DNA of 64,000 bases from NCBI RefSeq assembly GCF_017358165.1, contig NZ_CP071446.1, positions 1 to 64,000 on the forward strand, given 5' to 3'. Each line of letters opens with the position of its first letter. Position 1 is the stretch's first letter. The stretch comes from Thermosipho ferrireducens (lineage in GTDB: Bacteria; Thermotogota; Thermotogae; Thermotogales; Fervidobacteriaceae). Under the pieces are notes generated by a model. That model was not told where the DNA came from. It saw only the letters and a list, made by a program, of their open reading frames with translations, and ran no database searches. A program made the translations under genes and the position numbers. Positions 9,111-18,140 of this stretch are shown here, one piece after another.

Positions 9111-10066
9111 GAATTCTGGAAGCAATCTTTCTGGTTTTTATAAACCCCCTATTTTATAAAATAACTTTAACAGCATCAACACCGTTAATATTCGCCGCTC
9201 TTGGAGGGGTGTACAGTGAAATAACAGGAGTAGTAAATATCGCTCTTGAAGGAATAATGCTCATAGGTGCATTTACTTCTGTAGTTTTTACATGGTTAAC
9301 TGGAAATGTGTGGATCGGAGTATTTATGGCCATTGTATCAGGAGTTGCATTGGCATGGTTACACGCATGGGGAAGTATAAAATGGGCAGGCGATCAGGTG
9401 GTTTTAGGTACTGCGATAATCCTCATTGCTCAGGGTGTTACAGGCTTCTTGATGGAACCAATATTTGGAAAACCTGGACAAACAGACTTTGTTGGAAAAA
9501 TAGAGGAAATTAAAATTCCGGGTGTAGCAAAGGTCCCTTTCATTGGAAAAATTATAGGAGAATTGAGCCCAATGGTATATATTGCTTTTGCAAGCGTGGT
9601 TTTTTCATGGTGGTTAATTTATAAGACAAAACTTGGACTTAGAATGAGATCTGTGGGTGAAAATCCAGAAGCCGCAGATACTCTGGGAGTTAATGTGTAT
9701 GGCATAAGATACTTTGGGGTGTTAATGAGTGGAGTCTTTGCTGGAATAGCAGGTGCATATCTTAGTATAGGTGAAGTGGGTCATTTCAGAGAACTTATGA
9801 CAGGCGGTAGAGGTTTTATTGCACTTGCTGCAATGATTCTTGGAAAATGGAACCCTGTAGGCGCAATGCTCGTAAGTATTCTGTTTGGAGCCTCAAGTGC
9901 ATTTGCAAATCAACTTCAAAGCAGTTCCTTGATACACGTTCCAGCTACTGTTAAGCCATTGTTTGATATGATACCTTTTATACTGACTATAATAGTTGTG
10001 GCGGGATTTGTTGGTAGATCAAGACCGCCTAAAGCAGATGGTATACCTTATGAAAAAGAAGCATAA
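9107..10066 (+). CDS. ABC transporter permease 2 (BMP/nucleoside type)
   Basis: Second membrane subunit (319 residues), with the family motif GVVNIALEGIMLIGA near the N-terminus and about eight to ten hydrophobic segments. It is coupled to the first permease by a 4-bp overlap, which fits a one-to-one heterodimer. The product ends about 25 bp before a TM1266-like regulator gene. Confidence 0.9.
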   Translation: MRILEAIFLVFINPLFYKITLTASTPLIFAALGGVYSEITGVVNIALEGIMLIGAFTSVVFTWLTGNVWIGVFMAIVSGVALAWLHAWGSIKWAGDQVVLGTAIILIAQGVTGFLMEPIFGKPGQTDFVGKIEEIKIPGVAKVPFIGKIIGELSPMVYIAFASVVFSWWLIYKTKLGLRMRSVGENPEAADTLGVNVYGIRYFGVLMSGVFAGIAGAYLSIGEVGHFRELMTGGRGFIALAAMILGKWNPVGAMLVSILFGASSAFANQLQSSSLIHVPATVKPLFDMIPFILTIIVVAGFVGRSRPPKADGIPYEKEA

Positions 10067-10091
10067 AAGGCTTACTTAAGGAGGGGGGATC

Positions 10092-10367
10092 ATGGGAGAT
10101 ATGAAAGATATCACTGTGAGAACAGTCATGGCCATTCTTATTGACAATCGTGAGGTGTCTGCAACAAAAGTTCAGGAGCTTTTAACAGAGTATGGATGTT
10201 ACATCAAAACACGATTGGGGCTCCATGAAGGTGTTCCAAACTACTGTTCAAACTCAGGACTTATTATTCTGGAACTTGTAGATGATGAGAAAAAGCATGA
10301 GGAGCTTTGCAAAAAACTTAATGAAGTATCCGGAGTAAAAGCAGATTTTATGAGACTTCATTTTTAA
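10092..10367 (+). CDS. TM1266-like small ACT/NikR-C-fold protein (putative iron-only hydrogenase system regulator)
   Basis: This 91-residue protein matches the TM1266 family in layout: an N-terminal strand RTVMAILIDNRE, a central LG..EGVPNYCSNSGLIILEL, and a C-terminal LNEVSGVKADFMRL. The family has a NikR-C/ACT-like fold and is called a putative regulator of iron-only hydrogenase; its mechanism is not established. AAGGAGG lies 7 bases before ATG 10092. It is 25 bp behind the transporter operon and ends at its own terminator. No hydrogenase gene is in the window. Confidence 0.75.
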   Translation: MGDMKDITVRTVMAILIDNREVSATKVQELLTEYGCYIKTRLGLHEGVPNYCSNSGLIILELVDDEKKHEELCKKLNEVSGVKADFMRLHF

Positions 10368-10375
10368 CACATATT

Positions 10376-10403
10376 ACCTCCCCTTTTCACAGGGGAGGTT
10401 TTT
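10376..10403 (+). terminator. Rho-independent terminator
   Basis: ACCTCCCC pairs with GGGGAGGT around an 8-base loop, followed by a short T run. It closes the BMP transporter/TM1266-like transcript. Confidence 0.85.
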
Positions 10404-10430
10404 AATTAACACAACTCTAAGGTGGATAAT

Positions 10431-10694
10431 ATGTGCAAACGAATTTTAGTTTACGGGATAGTTCAAGGGGTAGGTTTTAGATACTGGACGTATAATATAG
10501 CAAAAAGCTTAAAAATAAATGGATATGTTAGAAATCTTCCAGATGGTTCTGTGGAAATTGTTGCATGTGGAGACAAAGAAAACTTGAGTGGTTTTATTAA
10601 AGAGATTTCAAAAGGTCCTATAACAGCAAGAGTTGATAACGTTCAAATAGAAGACACACAATACACTGATACGGGATTTAAAATAACATATTAA
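10431..10694 (+). CDS. acyP: Acylphosphatase
   Basis: A small (87-residue) cytoplasmic enzyme that hydrolyses the carboxyl-phosphate bond of acyl phosphates. The catalytic Arg17 lies in the phosphate loop GIVQGVGFR and the catalytic Asn35 in YVRNLPDGSVE. ATG 10431 is chosen because CTAAGGTGG ends 5 bases before it; the in-frame GTG at 10422 overlaps that site. It follows a terminator closely, so it may depend on read-through or an unseen promoter. Confidence 0.93.
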   Translation: MCKRILVYGIVQGVGFRYWTYNIAKSLKINGYVRNLPDGSVEIVACGDKENLSGFIKEISKGPITARVDNVQIEDTQYTDTGFKITY

Positions 10695-10843
10695 ATATAA
10701 CTGCCTGTTATTTTCTGATCTGGTTAGAGTAAATCTAATTTGCATGCTGCAAGGTTATTTTTTAAAATAAAGTGTCATATTGCGTGGTACTTTGATATTT
10801 TTTGAAATGTAAGTGAATTTTTGATTCTTTAGTTTTCGGGTTA

Positions 10844-10872
10844 TTGACACTCTTTTAGTCGTGTGCTATAAT
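10844..10872 (+). promoter_or_regulatory. Consensus promoter of the tRNA operon
   Basis: TTGACA (10844-10849) and TATAAT (10867-10872) are exact consensus hexamers separated by exactly 17 bp. They lie 19 bp before the first tRNA. This is the strongest promoter match in the window. Confidence 0.93.
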
Positions 10873-10891
10873 AATTCACGGCTTTGGTTGA

Positions 10892-10968
10892 CGGGGTGTA
10901 GCGCAGTCGGCTAGCGCGCCTGTCTTGGGAACAGGAGGTCGCTGGTTCAAGTCCAGTCACCCCGACCA
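10892..10968 (+). tRNA. tRNA-Pro (anticodon TGG)
   Basis: A 77-base cloverleaf with acceptor arms CGGGGTG/CACCCCG. The anticodon loop CTTGGGA sits between CCTGT and ACAGG, the T arm is GGTTCAAGTCC, and CCA is encoded. Confidence 0.97.
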
Positions 10969-10972
10969 GCAG

Positions 10973-11051
<79 letters not shown>

Positions 11052-11059
11052 AATGGTAA

Positions 11060-11136
11060 GCGCCCGTAGCTCAATAGGATAGAGCATCGGACTTCTAATC
11101 CGAGGGTTGTGGGTTCGACTCCCGCCGGGCGCGCCA
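11060..11136 (+). tRNA. tRNA-Arg (anticodon TCT)
   Basis: The acceptor arms are GCGCCCG/CGGGCGC. The anticodon loop CTTCTAA sits between TCGGA and TCCGA. CCA is encoded. It reads AGA, the main Arg codon in AT-rich thermotogal genes. Confidence 0.97.
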
Positions 11137-11173
11137 GAGTGGAGTTTGAAATATATAAATATTTTTTATTTGT

Positions 11174-11250
11174 GGTGGCTATAGCTCAGTTGGTAGAGCG
11201 CCTGACTGTGGATCAGGTGGTCGTGGGTTCAAATCCCACTAGCCACCCCA
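11174..11250 (+). tRNA. tRNA-His (anticodon GTG)
   Basis: The anticodon loop CTGTGGA sits between CCTGA and TCAGG. The extra 5' G (11174) pairs with C73 (11247), the histidine identity element, and CCA is encoded. Confidence 0.96.
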
Positions 11251-11266
11251 TTTGTTTTATAAAAAC

Positions 11267-11343
11267 GCGCCCGTAGCTCAACAGGATAGAGCGTCGGACT
11301 TCGGATCCGATGGTTGCGGGTTCAAGTCCTGCCGGGCGCGCCA
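11267..11343 (+). tRNA. tRNA-Arg (anticodon TCG)
   Basis: The acceptor arms GCGCCCG/CGGGCGC are the same as in the other Arg tRNA. The anticodon loop CTTCGGA sits between TCGGA and TCCGA. CCA is encoded. Confidence 0.96.
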
Positions 11344-11420
11344 GTTGTTACTATTTTGAAGATTCAAAACTGTGCTGTAGCAAACTTATTCTCATCACAA
11401 GGGAAAAGGAGGTATCTTCC

Positions 11421-11684
11421 ATGGAAGTACTCAAGGTTGCATCAAACTCTAATCCAAACAAAGTTGCAGGGGCTCTTGCGGGTGTTATTAGAGAAAAAGG
11501 AAAGGCAGAGGTTCAAGCAATAGGGGCCGGTGCTGTTAACCAGGCAGTTAAAGCTATTGCTATTGCGAGAGGTTATCTGGCACCAAGCGGAATTGACCTT
11601 GTATGCGTACCTGCGTTTACAGATGTAAGTATTGAAAATGAATCAAGAACTGCGCTGAAATTTATCGTTTTTCCACGTGAGTAA
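11421..11684 (+). CDS. spoVS: SpoVS-family small protein
   Basis: This 87-residue protein matches stage V sporulation protein S along its length (VLKVASNSNPNKVAGALAG near the start, IGAGAVNQAVKAIAIARGYL in the middle). The fold is Alba-like, suggesting nucleic-acid binding, but the role in non-sporulating bacteria such as Thermotogota is not known. GGAGG precedes ATG 11421. It lies 77 bp after the last tRNA and may be read from the tRNA promoter. A strong terminator follows. Confidence 0.92.
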   Translation: MEVLKVASNSNPNKVAGALAGVIREKGKAEVQAIGAGAVNQAVKAIAIARGYLAPSGIDLVCVPAFTDVSIENESRTALKFIVFPRE

Positions 11685-11695
11685 TAGAATAGAAA

Positions 11696-11733
11696 AAACC
11701 CCCGATGGAGATCATCGGGGGTTTAATTTTTTT
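11696..11733. terminator. Bidirectional Rho-independent terminator
   Basis: A 12-bp stem made of AAACCCCCGATG and CATCGGGGGTTT is flanked by T-rich sequence on the right and by A-rich sequence on the left. It separates the convergent spoVS and 5'-nucleotidase genes. Confidence 0.9.
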
Positions 11734-11744
11734 TATTGTTTCAA

Positions 11745-13292
11745 TTATTTTCGCTCATATCGAGGACTATCATCATAATCCTTTATTAATCCTTTAAGTC
11801 CTTTTTGAATATATTCAACAACCACATCTGCCAGTACAAAGCCTGTATCATAACCTGAAGATTTGTTTGCTTTCAACATAGAATAACCATCTCCACCACC
11901 GGCCATATAATTATTTGTAGCAACTACGTAAACTTTGTCCAGGTTCAGTGGTTGACCGTTTACATAAACTTCTGTTACTTTTCCATTTTCACTTTTCCAT
12001 GTAAGTCCTCCTACCTGTAGAAAAGCTCCTTTTCCTTCAGGAATTGTAGCAGCATATTCAAGAACTTTCATAATTTCTGATCCTTTGAGTTTCATTACAT
12101 ACACAGTATTTCCAAACGGAAGAACTGTAAGTATATTTCTTATAGTTATTTTTCCAGGCTGTATTGATGCTCTAATACCTCCTCCATTCTGGAAGGCAAT
12201 ATCTGCACCTGTTTTCCATATCATCGCATCTGCTATAATGTGTGCGAGGTTGGTATCTCCAGAACGTACATGAGCGCGTTCGCCATCAAGAAGAATCTTT
12301 GTCTCTCCAATTACAGTATCGAGCTTTTCAGAACCTATCTTTTTGAATACATCAAGTGGAGTTTTAACATATACAGCTTCAGGATATGGTTTGCCTACGT
12401 ATTCGTAAATGGATTTACCATTTTCATCTTTACCTTTATAGTTCTTTAAATTCACAGGAATAGCTTCCCATGACCAGTTGTTAATTTTTCCATTTTCTAC
12501 TTCAAGCTCGAGTTTCCCTAATTTTTTGCCCCATTCCCATGACTGTACGATAATTGTTCCGTTTACAACTTTTGCCTCTTTTAAATTTGTGTGGCTATGA
12601 CCATCTACTATAATATCGATCCCATTTACAGCTTTTGCAAGTTGCTCTGATGTTGTATAGTTTCCAGAATGTTCCATTCCCATCCCAAGATGAGTAAGAG
12701 CAACAACGATATCTGCTTCCTTTTTCAATTCTGGAACAAGTTTTTTCGCAACTTCAATTGCGTTTTTAAATTCTAAATCTCCACTGTAAAGTGGTTCTAG
12801 AATAGCAGTTTCTTCAGTTGTAAGGCCGAATATTGCGACTTTAACTCCTCCAACATTTTTGATAATATAAGGTGTAAAGAAAGGTTTTCCATTTTTGTAT
12901 ATATTTGCTGACAAAAATGGAAATTTTGCTATATTCATTTGATAGTTGAGTACCTCACGTGGCTTATCAAACTCGTGGTTACCAACAACCATTGCTGTAA
13001 GTCCTATTCTGTTAAACGCGAAAATATCAGGAAAAGCGTTGAGAAGGTCAGATTCTGGAACACCTGTATTTAAGTCACCAGCGTGAAGGAAAAGGACATT
13101 TGGGTTTGAAGCTCTTTCTTCATCGATAATTGATGCTATTACCGCATATCCACCAATACCAGGGTTGCGCCATTCACTAAACGGCCATGCATGACCATGT
13201 GTGTCATTAACATGAAAAATCGTTACTTTTGTGCCAAACAATGTTAAAGCTATAACCAACAAAACCAGAGTTAAAAGTTTAACCTTTTTCAC
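11745..13292 (-). CDS. Secreted 5'-nucleotidase / UshA-type metallophosphoesterase
   Basis: An exported enzyme (515 residues) of the UshA/YfkN type that would dephosphorylate nucleotides or nucleotide sugars outside the cytoplasm. Signal peptide about 1-20; metallophosphoesterase domain with HVNDTHGH (D30, H32), GDLNTG and GNHEFD; C-terminal nucleotidase domain with NGGGIRASI and NNYMAGGGDGY. GTG 13292 is chosen because GGGGAGGTG lies 6 bases upstream; the longer reading frame has none. It is the last gene of the minus-strand run. Its product nucleosides could feed the BMP transporter encoded at 5-10 kb (inference). Confidence 0.9.
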   Translation of the reverse strand: MKKVKLLTLVLLVIALTLFGTKVTIFHVNDTHGHAWPFSEWRNPGIGGYAVIASIIDEERASNPNVLFLHAGDLNTGVPESDLLNAFPDIFAFNRIGLTAMVVGNHEFDKPREVLNYQMNIAKFPFLSANIYKNGKPFFTPYIIKNVGGVKVAIFGLTTEETAILEPLYSGDLEFKNAIEVAKKLVPELKKEADIVVALTHLGMGMEHSGNYTTSEQLAKAVNGIDIIVDGHSHTNLKEAKVVNGTIIVQSWEWGKKLGKLELEVENGKINNWSWEAIPVNLKNYKGKDENGKSIYEYVGKPYPEAVYVKTPLDVFKKIGSEKLDTVIGETKILLDGERAHVRSGDTNLAHIIADAMIWKTGADIAFQNGGGIRASIQPGKITIRNILTVLPFGNTVYVMKLKGSEIMKVLEYAATIPEGKGAFLQVGGLTWKSENGKVTEVYVNGQPLNLDKVYVVATNNYMAGGGDGYSMLKANKSSGYDTGFVLADVVVEYIQKGLKGLIKDYDDSPRYERK

Positions 13293-13347
13293 AATAAACA
13301 CCTCCCCATTATGAGATAATAAAATAAAGACTTTACAGCAGAACACA

Positions 13348-15090
13348 TTAATTTGTTTCTTCTAATTCCTCTTCGATCATTTGTTTGCGATACATTTGAG
13401 CATATAATCCACCCTTTGATAGGAGTTCCTCGTGAGAACCTTTTTCTACAATTTTCCCTTCATCAAGTACGTATATTATATTTGCATTGCGTAAAACTTT
13501 TAACCTGTGAGTTATGATTATCATTGTTTTATCTTTCATGGTGTTTCTCAGACTGGAAATGATTTTTTCCTCTGTTTCTGGATCAACAGCTGAAAGACAA
13601 TCGTCAAATATATAAACATCCGCATTCCTCATTAAAGCCCGCGCTATTGTCACACGTTGTTTCTGACCACCTGAAAGTGACACTCCTCTTTCTCCAACGA
13701 CTGTTTTGTACCCTTCTGGAAATTGTTTTATATCCTTATCAACAGCTGAAAGCGACGCGTATGCTTCAACTAACTCTTCATTGTAATCTTCCATACCAAA
13801 AGCTATGTTTTCTTCAACACTGGTTGAAAAAAGAAAGGTTTCTTGTGGAACATAAGAAATTTTTGTTCTCACTATATCAGATGGAATGTAATTTATATCA
13901 ATGCCATTTATAAAAAGATGACCTTTGCCTACAGGATAGAATTTACTTATAATTTTTACCAATGTAGATTTTCCACTTCCAACCGTGCCGACAATGCCAA
14001 CAAGCTGACCGGATTTTATTTCCATTGAGACATCTTTGAGCACAAGCCTTTCAGTAAAAGGATAGGAAAAGTTCAAATTTTCAATTTTAATAGAATCGAT
14101 ACTTTTAATCTCTACAGGTTCTTCTGGTTCAGTAACCAGTGGAGGAGTTTCTAATATCTTTCTAATTCTTGCATATGATGCGCGGCCTCGTTGTATCATG
14201 TTTATTACCCACCCATAAGCAGTTAACGGCCACACAATCATACCTATGTAACTATTAAAAGCAATGAAAGCACCAAGTGAAACGGTTCCCTTTATTACCA
14301 TTGGCCCTCCATAAACTATGGCAAGAAAATAAGCAAGAGAGCTTATAAAATGAATAGAAGGCCACATGACTCCCCACAATTTTATTAAAGAAATATTAGC
14401 CTTAAAATTGTTATTAGCTTTAGTTGAAAATATTTTTTCAAATTTCGGCAGTATTGAAAACGTTTTTACAATACGAATACCATCGATTGATTCTTCAATA
14501 AACCCACTCATATCAGAAAATGTATCCTGAACAGTTTTGGAACGCGTAAAAATAAATTTTCCAAAGCTTGCTGAAATTACTATTATAAATGGAAGAGGAA
14601 TTAAAGCTATGAATGTCAAGCGCCATCCAACAGTGGTAGCCATAAAAAATAATGTTATAGAGGACATAAAGAGCGCATCTACCATCAAAACTATACCGGG
14701 TCCAAGCATCCGCTCAACGTTATTCATATCGTTGGTAAAATGTGCCATTAAATCGCCACTTCTATTTTTATCAAAAAAACTCATATCCAGGGATAATATT
14801 TTCTTGTAAAGATAATTTCTCGCTTCATAAACAAACTTTCGTGAGCTTCCTATAATAAAAAATCTCCAAAAAAACCTTGAAAGGAACATACCCAAAGCCA
14901 CGCCAACTATAGACCACGACAAAATGGCTATCAATGAAATGTCAGGAGTACTTGTGTTGAGAGTATCTACAGCCTTTGATATAAATCTGGGGATAAGAAG
15001 CTGGAGGGTATCTACAATTATAAGCATTATTATTCCAGCTAAATAAAAAGGCCAACGCCTTTTCAAAAAATCCTTTATCAATTCCTTCAC
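13348..15090 (-). CDS. ABC exporter half-transporter (MdlA/TM287-like, degenerate Walker B)
   Basis: This is a type IV ABC exporter subunit of 580 residues: six membrane helices (about 1-300) then an ATPase with Walker A GTVGSGKST, signature LSGGQKQR and Walker B VYIFDDCLSAVD. The catalytic Glu after Walker B is Asp. In the T. maritima TM287/TM288 heterodimer, the TM287 half carries this Asp. No TM288-like partner is adjacent: upstream is the Fn3 protein (overlap 4 bp) and downstream the nucleotidase. It may pair with a subunit encoded elsewhere or act alone; substrate unknown. Confidence 0.88.
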   Translation of the reverse strand: MKELIKDFLKRRWPFYLAGIIMLIIVDTLQLLIPRFISKAVDTLNTSTPDISLIAILSWSIVGVALGMFLSRFFWRFFIIGSSRKFVYEARNYLYKKILSLDMSFFDKNRSGDLMAHFTNDMNNVERMLGPGIVLMVDALFMSSITLFFMATTVGWRLTFIALIPLPFIIVISASFGKFIFTRSKTVQDTFSDMSGFIEESIDGIRIVKTFSILPKFEKIFSTKANNNFKANISLIKLWGVMWPSIHFISSLAYFLAIVYGGPMVIKGTVSLGAFIAFNSYIGMIVWPLTAYGWVINMIQRGRASYARIRKILETPPLVTEPEEPVEIKSIDSIKIENLNFSYPFTERLVLKDVSMEIKSGQLVGIVGTVGSGKSTLVKIISKFYPVGKGHLFINGIDINYIPSDIVRTKISYVPQETFLFSTSVEENIAFGMEDYNEELVEAYASLSAVDKDIKQFPEGYKTVVGERGVSLSGGQKQRVTIARALMRNADVYIFDDCLSAVDPETEEKIISSLRNTMKDKTMIIITHRLKVLRNANIIYVLDEGKIVEKGSHEELLSKGGLYAQMYRKQMIEEELEETN

Positions 15091-17483
15091 CTCTCAAGCA
15101 GGATGTATCCCATGAATATATCACTCTCTCCAGAATTTGAATTAAAATCTCCATCTCTTGAATATGTGTAACCAGTAAAATACAATTTGTTCCCGGCTAA
15201 TTTTCCAACAATAGCTGTATCATTATCGAAACCACCAGATACTCTACTCCAGATGAGTTTATCATTAGTGATTTTCATAACGAAATAATCTTTTAAACCT
15301 TTTTTATTGTAAAAATCTTTGTAGAAAATGCCAGAGGTTGATGTAGTGGAACCAATTAATATTATACCATCATCCAGTGCAAGAAGTTCATTACACACAT
15401 CATTTCCGTTTCCACCAACTGTTAATTTCTTTACCAGAGTTCCATCTTTGTCGAGCTCAATTAAAAGAATATCACTTCCTCCATAGTTCTTTGCAATATC
15501 ATTATCACTGGAATAAGTTTTCATCGCAACTATTATATTCTGATTGTATTCAATGGCTGCAGAAGCTTTATCTATATCTTTCCCTCCAAAAATTCTACTC
15601 CAGAGCAATTTTCCATCTTTCGAAATAGAAAATATCCACACATCGAATTTTCCATAGTTTTTTGGAACAAGATAATCAGAAGACCTTGTATTAGCTACTA
15701 TTACGTACCTATCTTTTAAATCCAGAATCTTAACCGCATTATCAAGAGAACTACCGCCATAACTTTTAATCCATTGAACATCTCCTTCAAAATCTATTTT
15801 CATAATAAAAATATCGTTCCATCCAGAGCGTTCTCCTTTAATAAAATCTGCCGACCAGCTACTCCCCAATACAATAAAACCATCCCTGATTTTTATCATA
15901 TCAACAGCTGTATCTTTTTCATTGCCTCCATAATATTTTGTCCATAGTTCATTGCCGCTTCTATCAAGCTTTTTAACGAACATATCACCATTATTTATTT
16001 CATCGTTTCCAAGTATATAAATATAATCTTTATTAGAAAGTACTTTTACACCTTCCTGATTCCTATCCCGCATAAAAGTTTTCACCCAGCTAATCTGGAA
16101 TCCTTCAGTTTTCAAAAGAATCAAGTCATCATCAACTTTGTTTTTTTTCAATTGTTCAGAAGTACCTAATATCAGAAACGTTTCGTCTTCCAGAAGATAC
16201 ATATCATTTACAACATCAGAAAATTTTTGTCCGTAAATAACTTTTATGTTCACATAAGGACCTGTTGAAAATGAATTTATACTGCTCTCAGATGAGTTTC
16301 CAGAATTATCCTTTGCAACAATTTTCCAGTAATAAACTGTAAAAGGTTCTAAATTTCTAAGTTCGTAAATGTTATTTTTGTAGTTCTTTGAAATTAGTTT
16401 CATTTTATCAATAGATTTCCCGATGTAAATATCATAACTTATATCTTCACTATCAGGATCTACACCGGACCATTTCAAAACAACCTTCTCAGGCATACTA
16501 ATTGATCTATTCCCTGGAAATATAAGGCTAACTTCAGGTGGTTGATTCAAATCTGGCATTTTAATGGTAATAGTATCACTTTCATTTTTTGCCCCATAAG
16601 GATCTTTCGCAATTAACTTTACACCATATAGAGCTCCAGGTGATGCGTTTTCTAAAGTGTAGCTATTTGTTTTTAAATCTTTTAAAATCATAATTTTGGT
16701 TTGGTCTTTGTACAACGTAAGATCATATTTTACAGGATCACCATCTAAATCTTTTACTTTTTTCCAGGAAATAATAAGATTGTTTTCTTTTTTCATCACG
16801 GTAACCGAAGGTTTTGCAGGAGGATGATTTTCAACTTCAAAACTCCAGATAGGACTCTCTGAAATTCCTCCATACTTATCCCTGGCAATTACTTTCCAAT
16901 AATAATTTCCAGGTTTTGGAAGTTTTATTGTAATTCTATTCTTATCGAGAGATTTCGCGTAAAGTTGAGGATTGGTTTCAGTACCAAAAAATAAATCAAA
17001 AAAAAGTTGATCGCCATCAGGATCTACAGCTTTCCAGCCAAGAGTTACTTTTCTTTCATTCAATATTTCCTCATTTACTGGCGTTGCCTGTGAAATTATT
17101 TTTGGAGGGCTGTTTATTACAGTGAATTTGTAAATTTCTGATTCTTTTGATGACTTTCCATCGGTTATCATTACCTTCCAGTAATATGTTTTTGATGGTT
17201 CTAAGCCTTTTAATTCATATACAGTATTTGTTCCAGAGTAAACAATAGAATTTGGGGTAGCCTCGCCAAAAAGTAATTTTGAGATAACATTTTCAGATTT
17301 TTTGGACTCAACGTTCCACGAAAACTCTATCATTCTTTTCGAAAGAAACGAATTATTTTCAGGGAAAAGTAAATAAACTCTGGGAGGTGTTTTTTCAGTT
17401 AGTTTCATAACAAAAATAACGGATAAAAAGGTTATCAATACAAAAACTAAGTATATTAAATTTCTTTTTTTAGAAAAAGTCAA
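15087..17483 (-). CDS. Membrane-anchored Fn3-repeat and beta-propeller surface protein
   Basis: An exported or anchored protein of 798 residues. One hydrophobic segment lies near the N-terminus (about 8-27). Four fibronectin type III-like repeats follow, each opening with a PP pair and holding W..VD.DGD and TYYWKV motifs. From about residue 410 there is a beta-propeller-like region with repeated W.K.YGG..D.A units. TTG 17483 is taken as the start because GGGAGGTG ends 6 bases before it; the in-frame GTG at 17492 falls inside that site. It ends overlapping the ABC exporter gene. A cell-surface or envelope role is inferred; the ligand is unknown. Confidence 0.8.
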   Translation of the reverse strand: MTFSKKRNLIYLVFVLITFLSVIFVMKLTEKTPPRVYLLFPENNSFLSKRMIEFSWNVESKKSENVISKLLFGEATPNSIVYSGTNTVYELKGLEPSKTYYWKVMITDGKSSKESEIYKFTVINSPPKIISQATPVNEEILNERKVTLGWKAVDPDGDQLFFDLFFGTETNPQLYAKSLDKNRITIKLPKPGNYYWKVIARDKYGGISESPIWSFEVENHPPAKPSVTVMKKENNLIISWKKVKDLDGDPVKYDLTLYKDQTKIMILKDLKTNSYTLENASPGALYGVKLIAKDPYGAKNESDTITIKMPDLNQPPEVSLIFPGNRSISMPEKVVLKWSGVDPDSEDISYDIYIGKSIDKMKLISKNYKNNIYELRNLEPFTVYYWKIVAKDNSGNSSESSINSFSTGPYVNIKVIYGQKFSDVVNDMYLLEDETFLILGTSEQLKKNKVDDDLILLKTEGFQISWVKTFMRDRNQEGVKVLSNKDYIYILGNDEINNGDMFVKKLDRSGNELWTKYYGGNEKDTAVDMIKIRDGFIVLGSSWSADFIKGERSGWNDIFIMKIDFEGDVQWIKSYGGSSLDNAVKILDLKDRYVIVANTRSSDYLVPKNYGKFDVWIFSISKDGKLLWSRIFGGKDIDKASAAIEYNQNIIVAMKTYSSDNDIAKNYGGSDILLIELDKDGTLVKKLTVGGNGNDVCNELLALDDGIILIGSTTSTSGIFYKDFYNKKGLKDYFVMKITNDKLIWSRVSGGFDNDTAIVGKLAGNKLYFTGYTYSRDGDFNSNSGESDIFMGYILLER

Positions 17484-17505
17484 TTTAAACACCTCCCGTC
17501 AGGGA

Positions 17506-18123
17506 TTAAAAAATAAGTGGTTTCCACAATACAGTGATAATAATGCTTGAAAGGGGGCTTATCCACCACACATGACTGAATTTTTTTATTTTCCAGATTC
17601 TATATAAAAATCCTATCCCAAGTGAAAGGAATGCCAGTCCTGGCTTTCCAGCCAGAAAAAATACAAAAAACGCAAGTCTTTCTGAAATACCTTCAAGGTC
17701 TTCAAAATCTTCATCTCCCGGGTAAAAATTTCTAAAAAAATAAGATACAGCCGTTGACACAACAGCCATTCCCAACAGATAATAAACAAATTCTTTTGAA
17801 AGATAAGAAAATTCAAAATATTTCGATACCAAAAAATTAAAGATTAAAGCTGTAAAAATCCCTGTTAGTTCTATAATATGCAAATAGAACTTATTTTTAA
17901 CTTTTACACGAACGTAGTCCATTACCAGGTGTATGACTATAAAAATTACCAAAACTGTTATAGTAAAGGAGCTTTTTAACAGCGTGTCAAATGTGAAAGC
18001 AAGAATTGCAAAAATTGACCAGATCATATGCTGGAAGAGTTTTAAATTCTGAAGATTTCTTATTTTACTATTGTTTGTAAAGCCATGATCTGCAACAAAA
18101 TGCCCGAGAAAAAGATGCAACAT
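17506..18123 (-). CDS. DUF3307-like multi-pass membrane protein
   Basis: A 205-residue integral membrane protein with about six hydrophobic segments. The N-terminal LFLGHFVADHGFTNN and later HLVMDYVRVK, with conserved His and Asp in helices, resemble the DUF3307 family. No function is established. GGAGGG precedes ATG 18123. It sits between the two large envelope-protein genes with short gaps, so it probably belongs to the same transcript. Confidence 0.65.
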   Translation of the reverse strand: MLHLFLGHFVADHGFTNNSKIRNLQNLKLFQHMIWSIFAILAFTFDTLLKSSFTITVLVIFIVIHLVMDYVRVKVKNKFYLHIIELTGIFTALIFNFLVSKYFEFSYLSKEFVYYLLGMAVVSTAVSYFFRNFYPGDEDFEDLEGISERLAFFVFFLAGKPGLAFLSLGIGFLYRIWKIKKFSHVWWISPLSSIIITVLWKPLIF

Positions 18124-18140
18124 TTATATCCCTCCATTTT

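Noticed and set aside
10739-10756. Inverted repeat TTGCA/TGCAA upstream of the tRNA promoter
   Set aside because: Short, no T run, and not repeated elsewhere; no function can be assigned.
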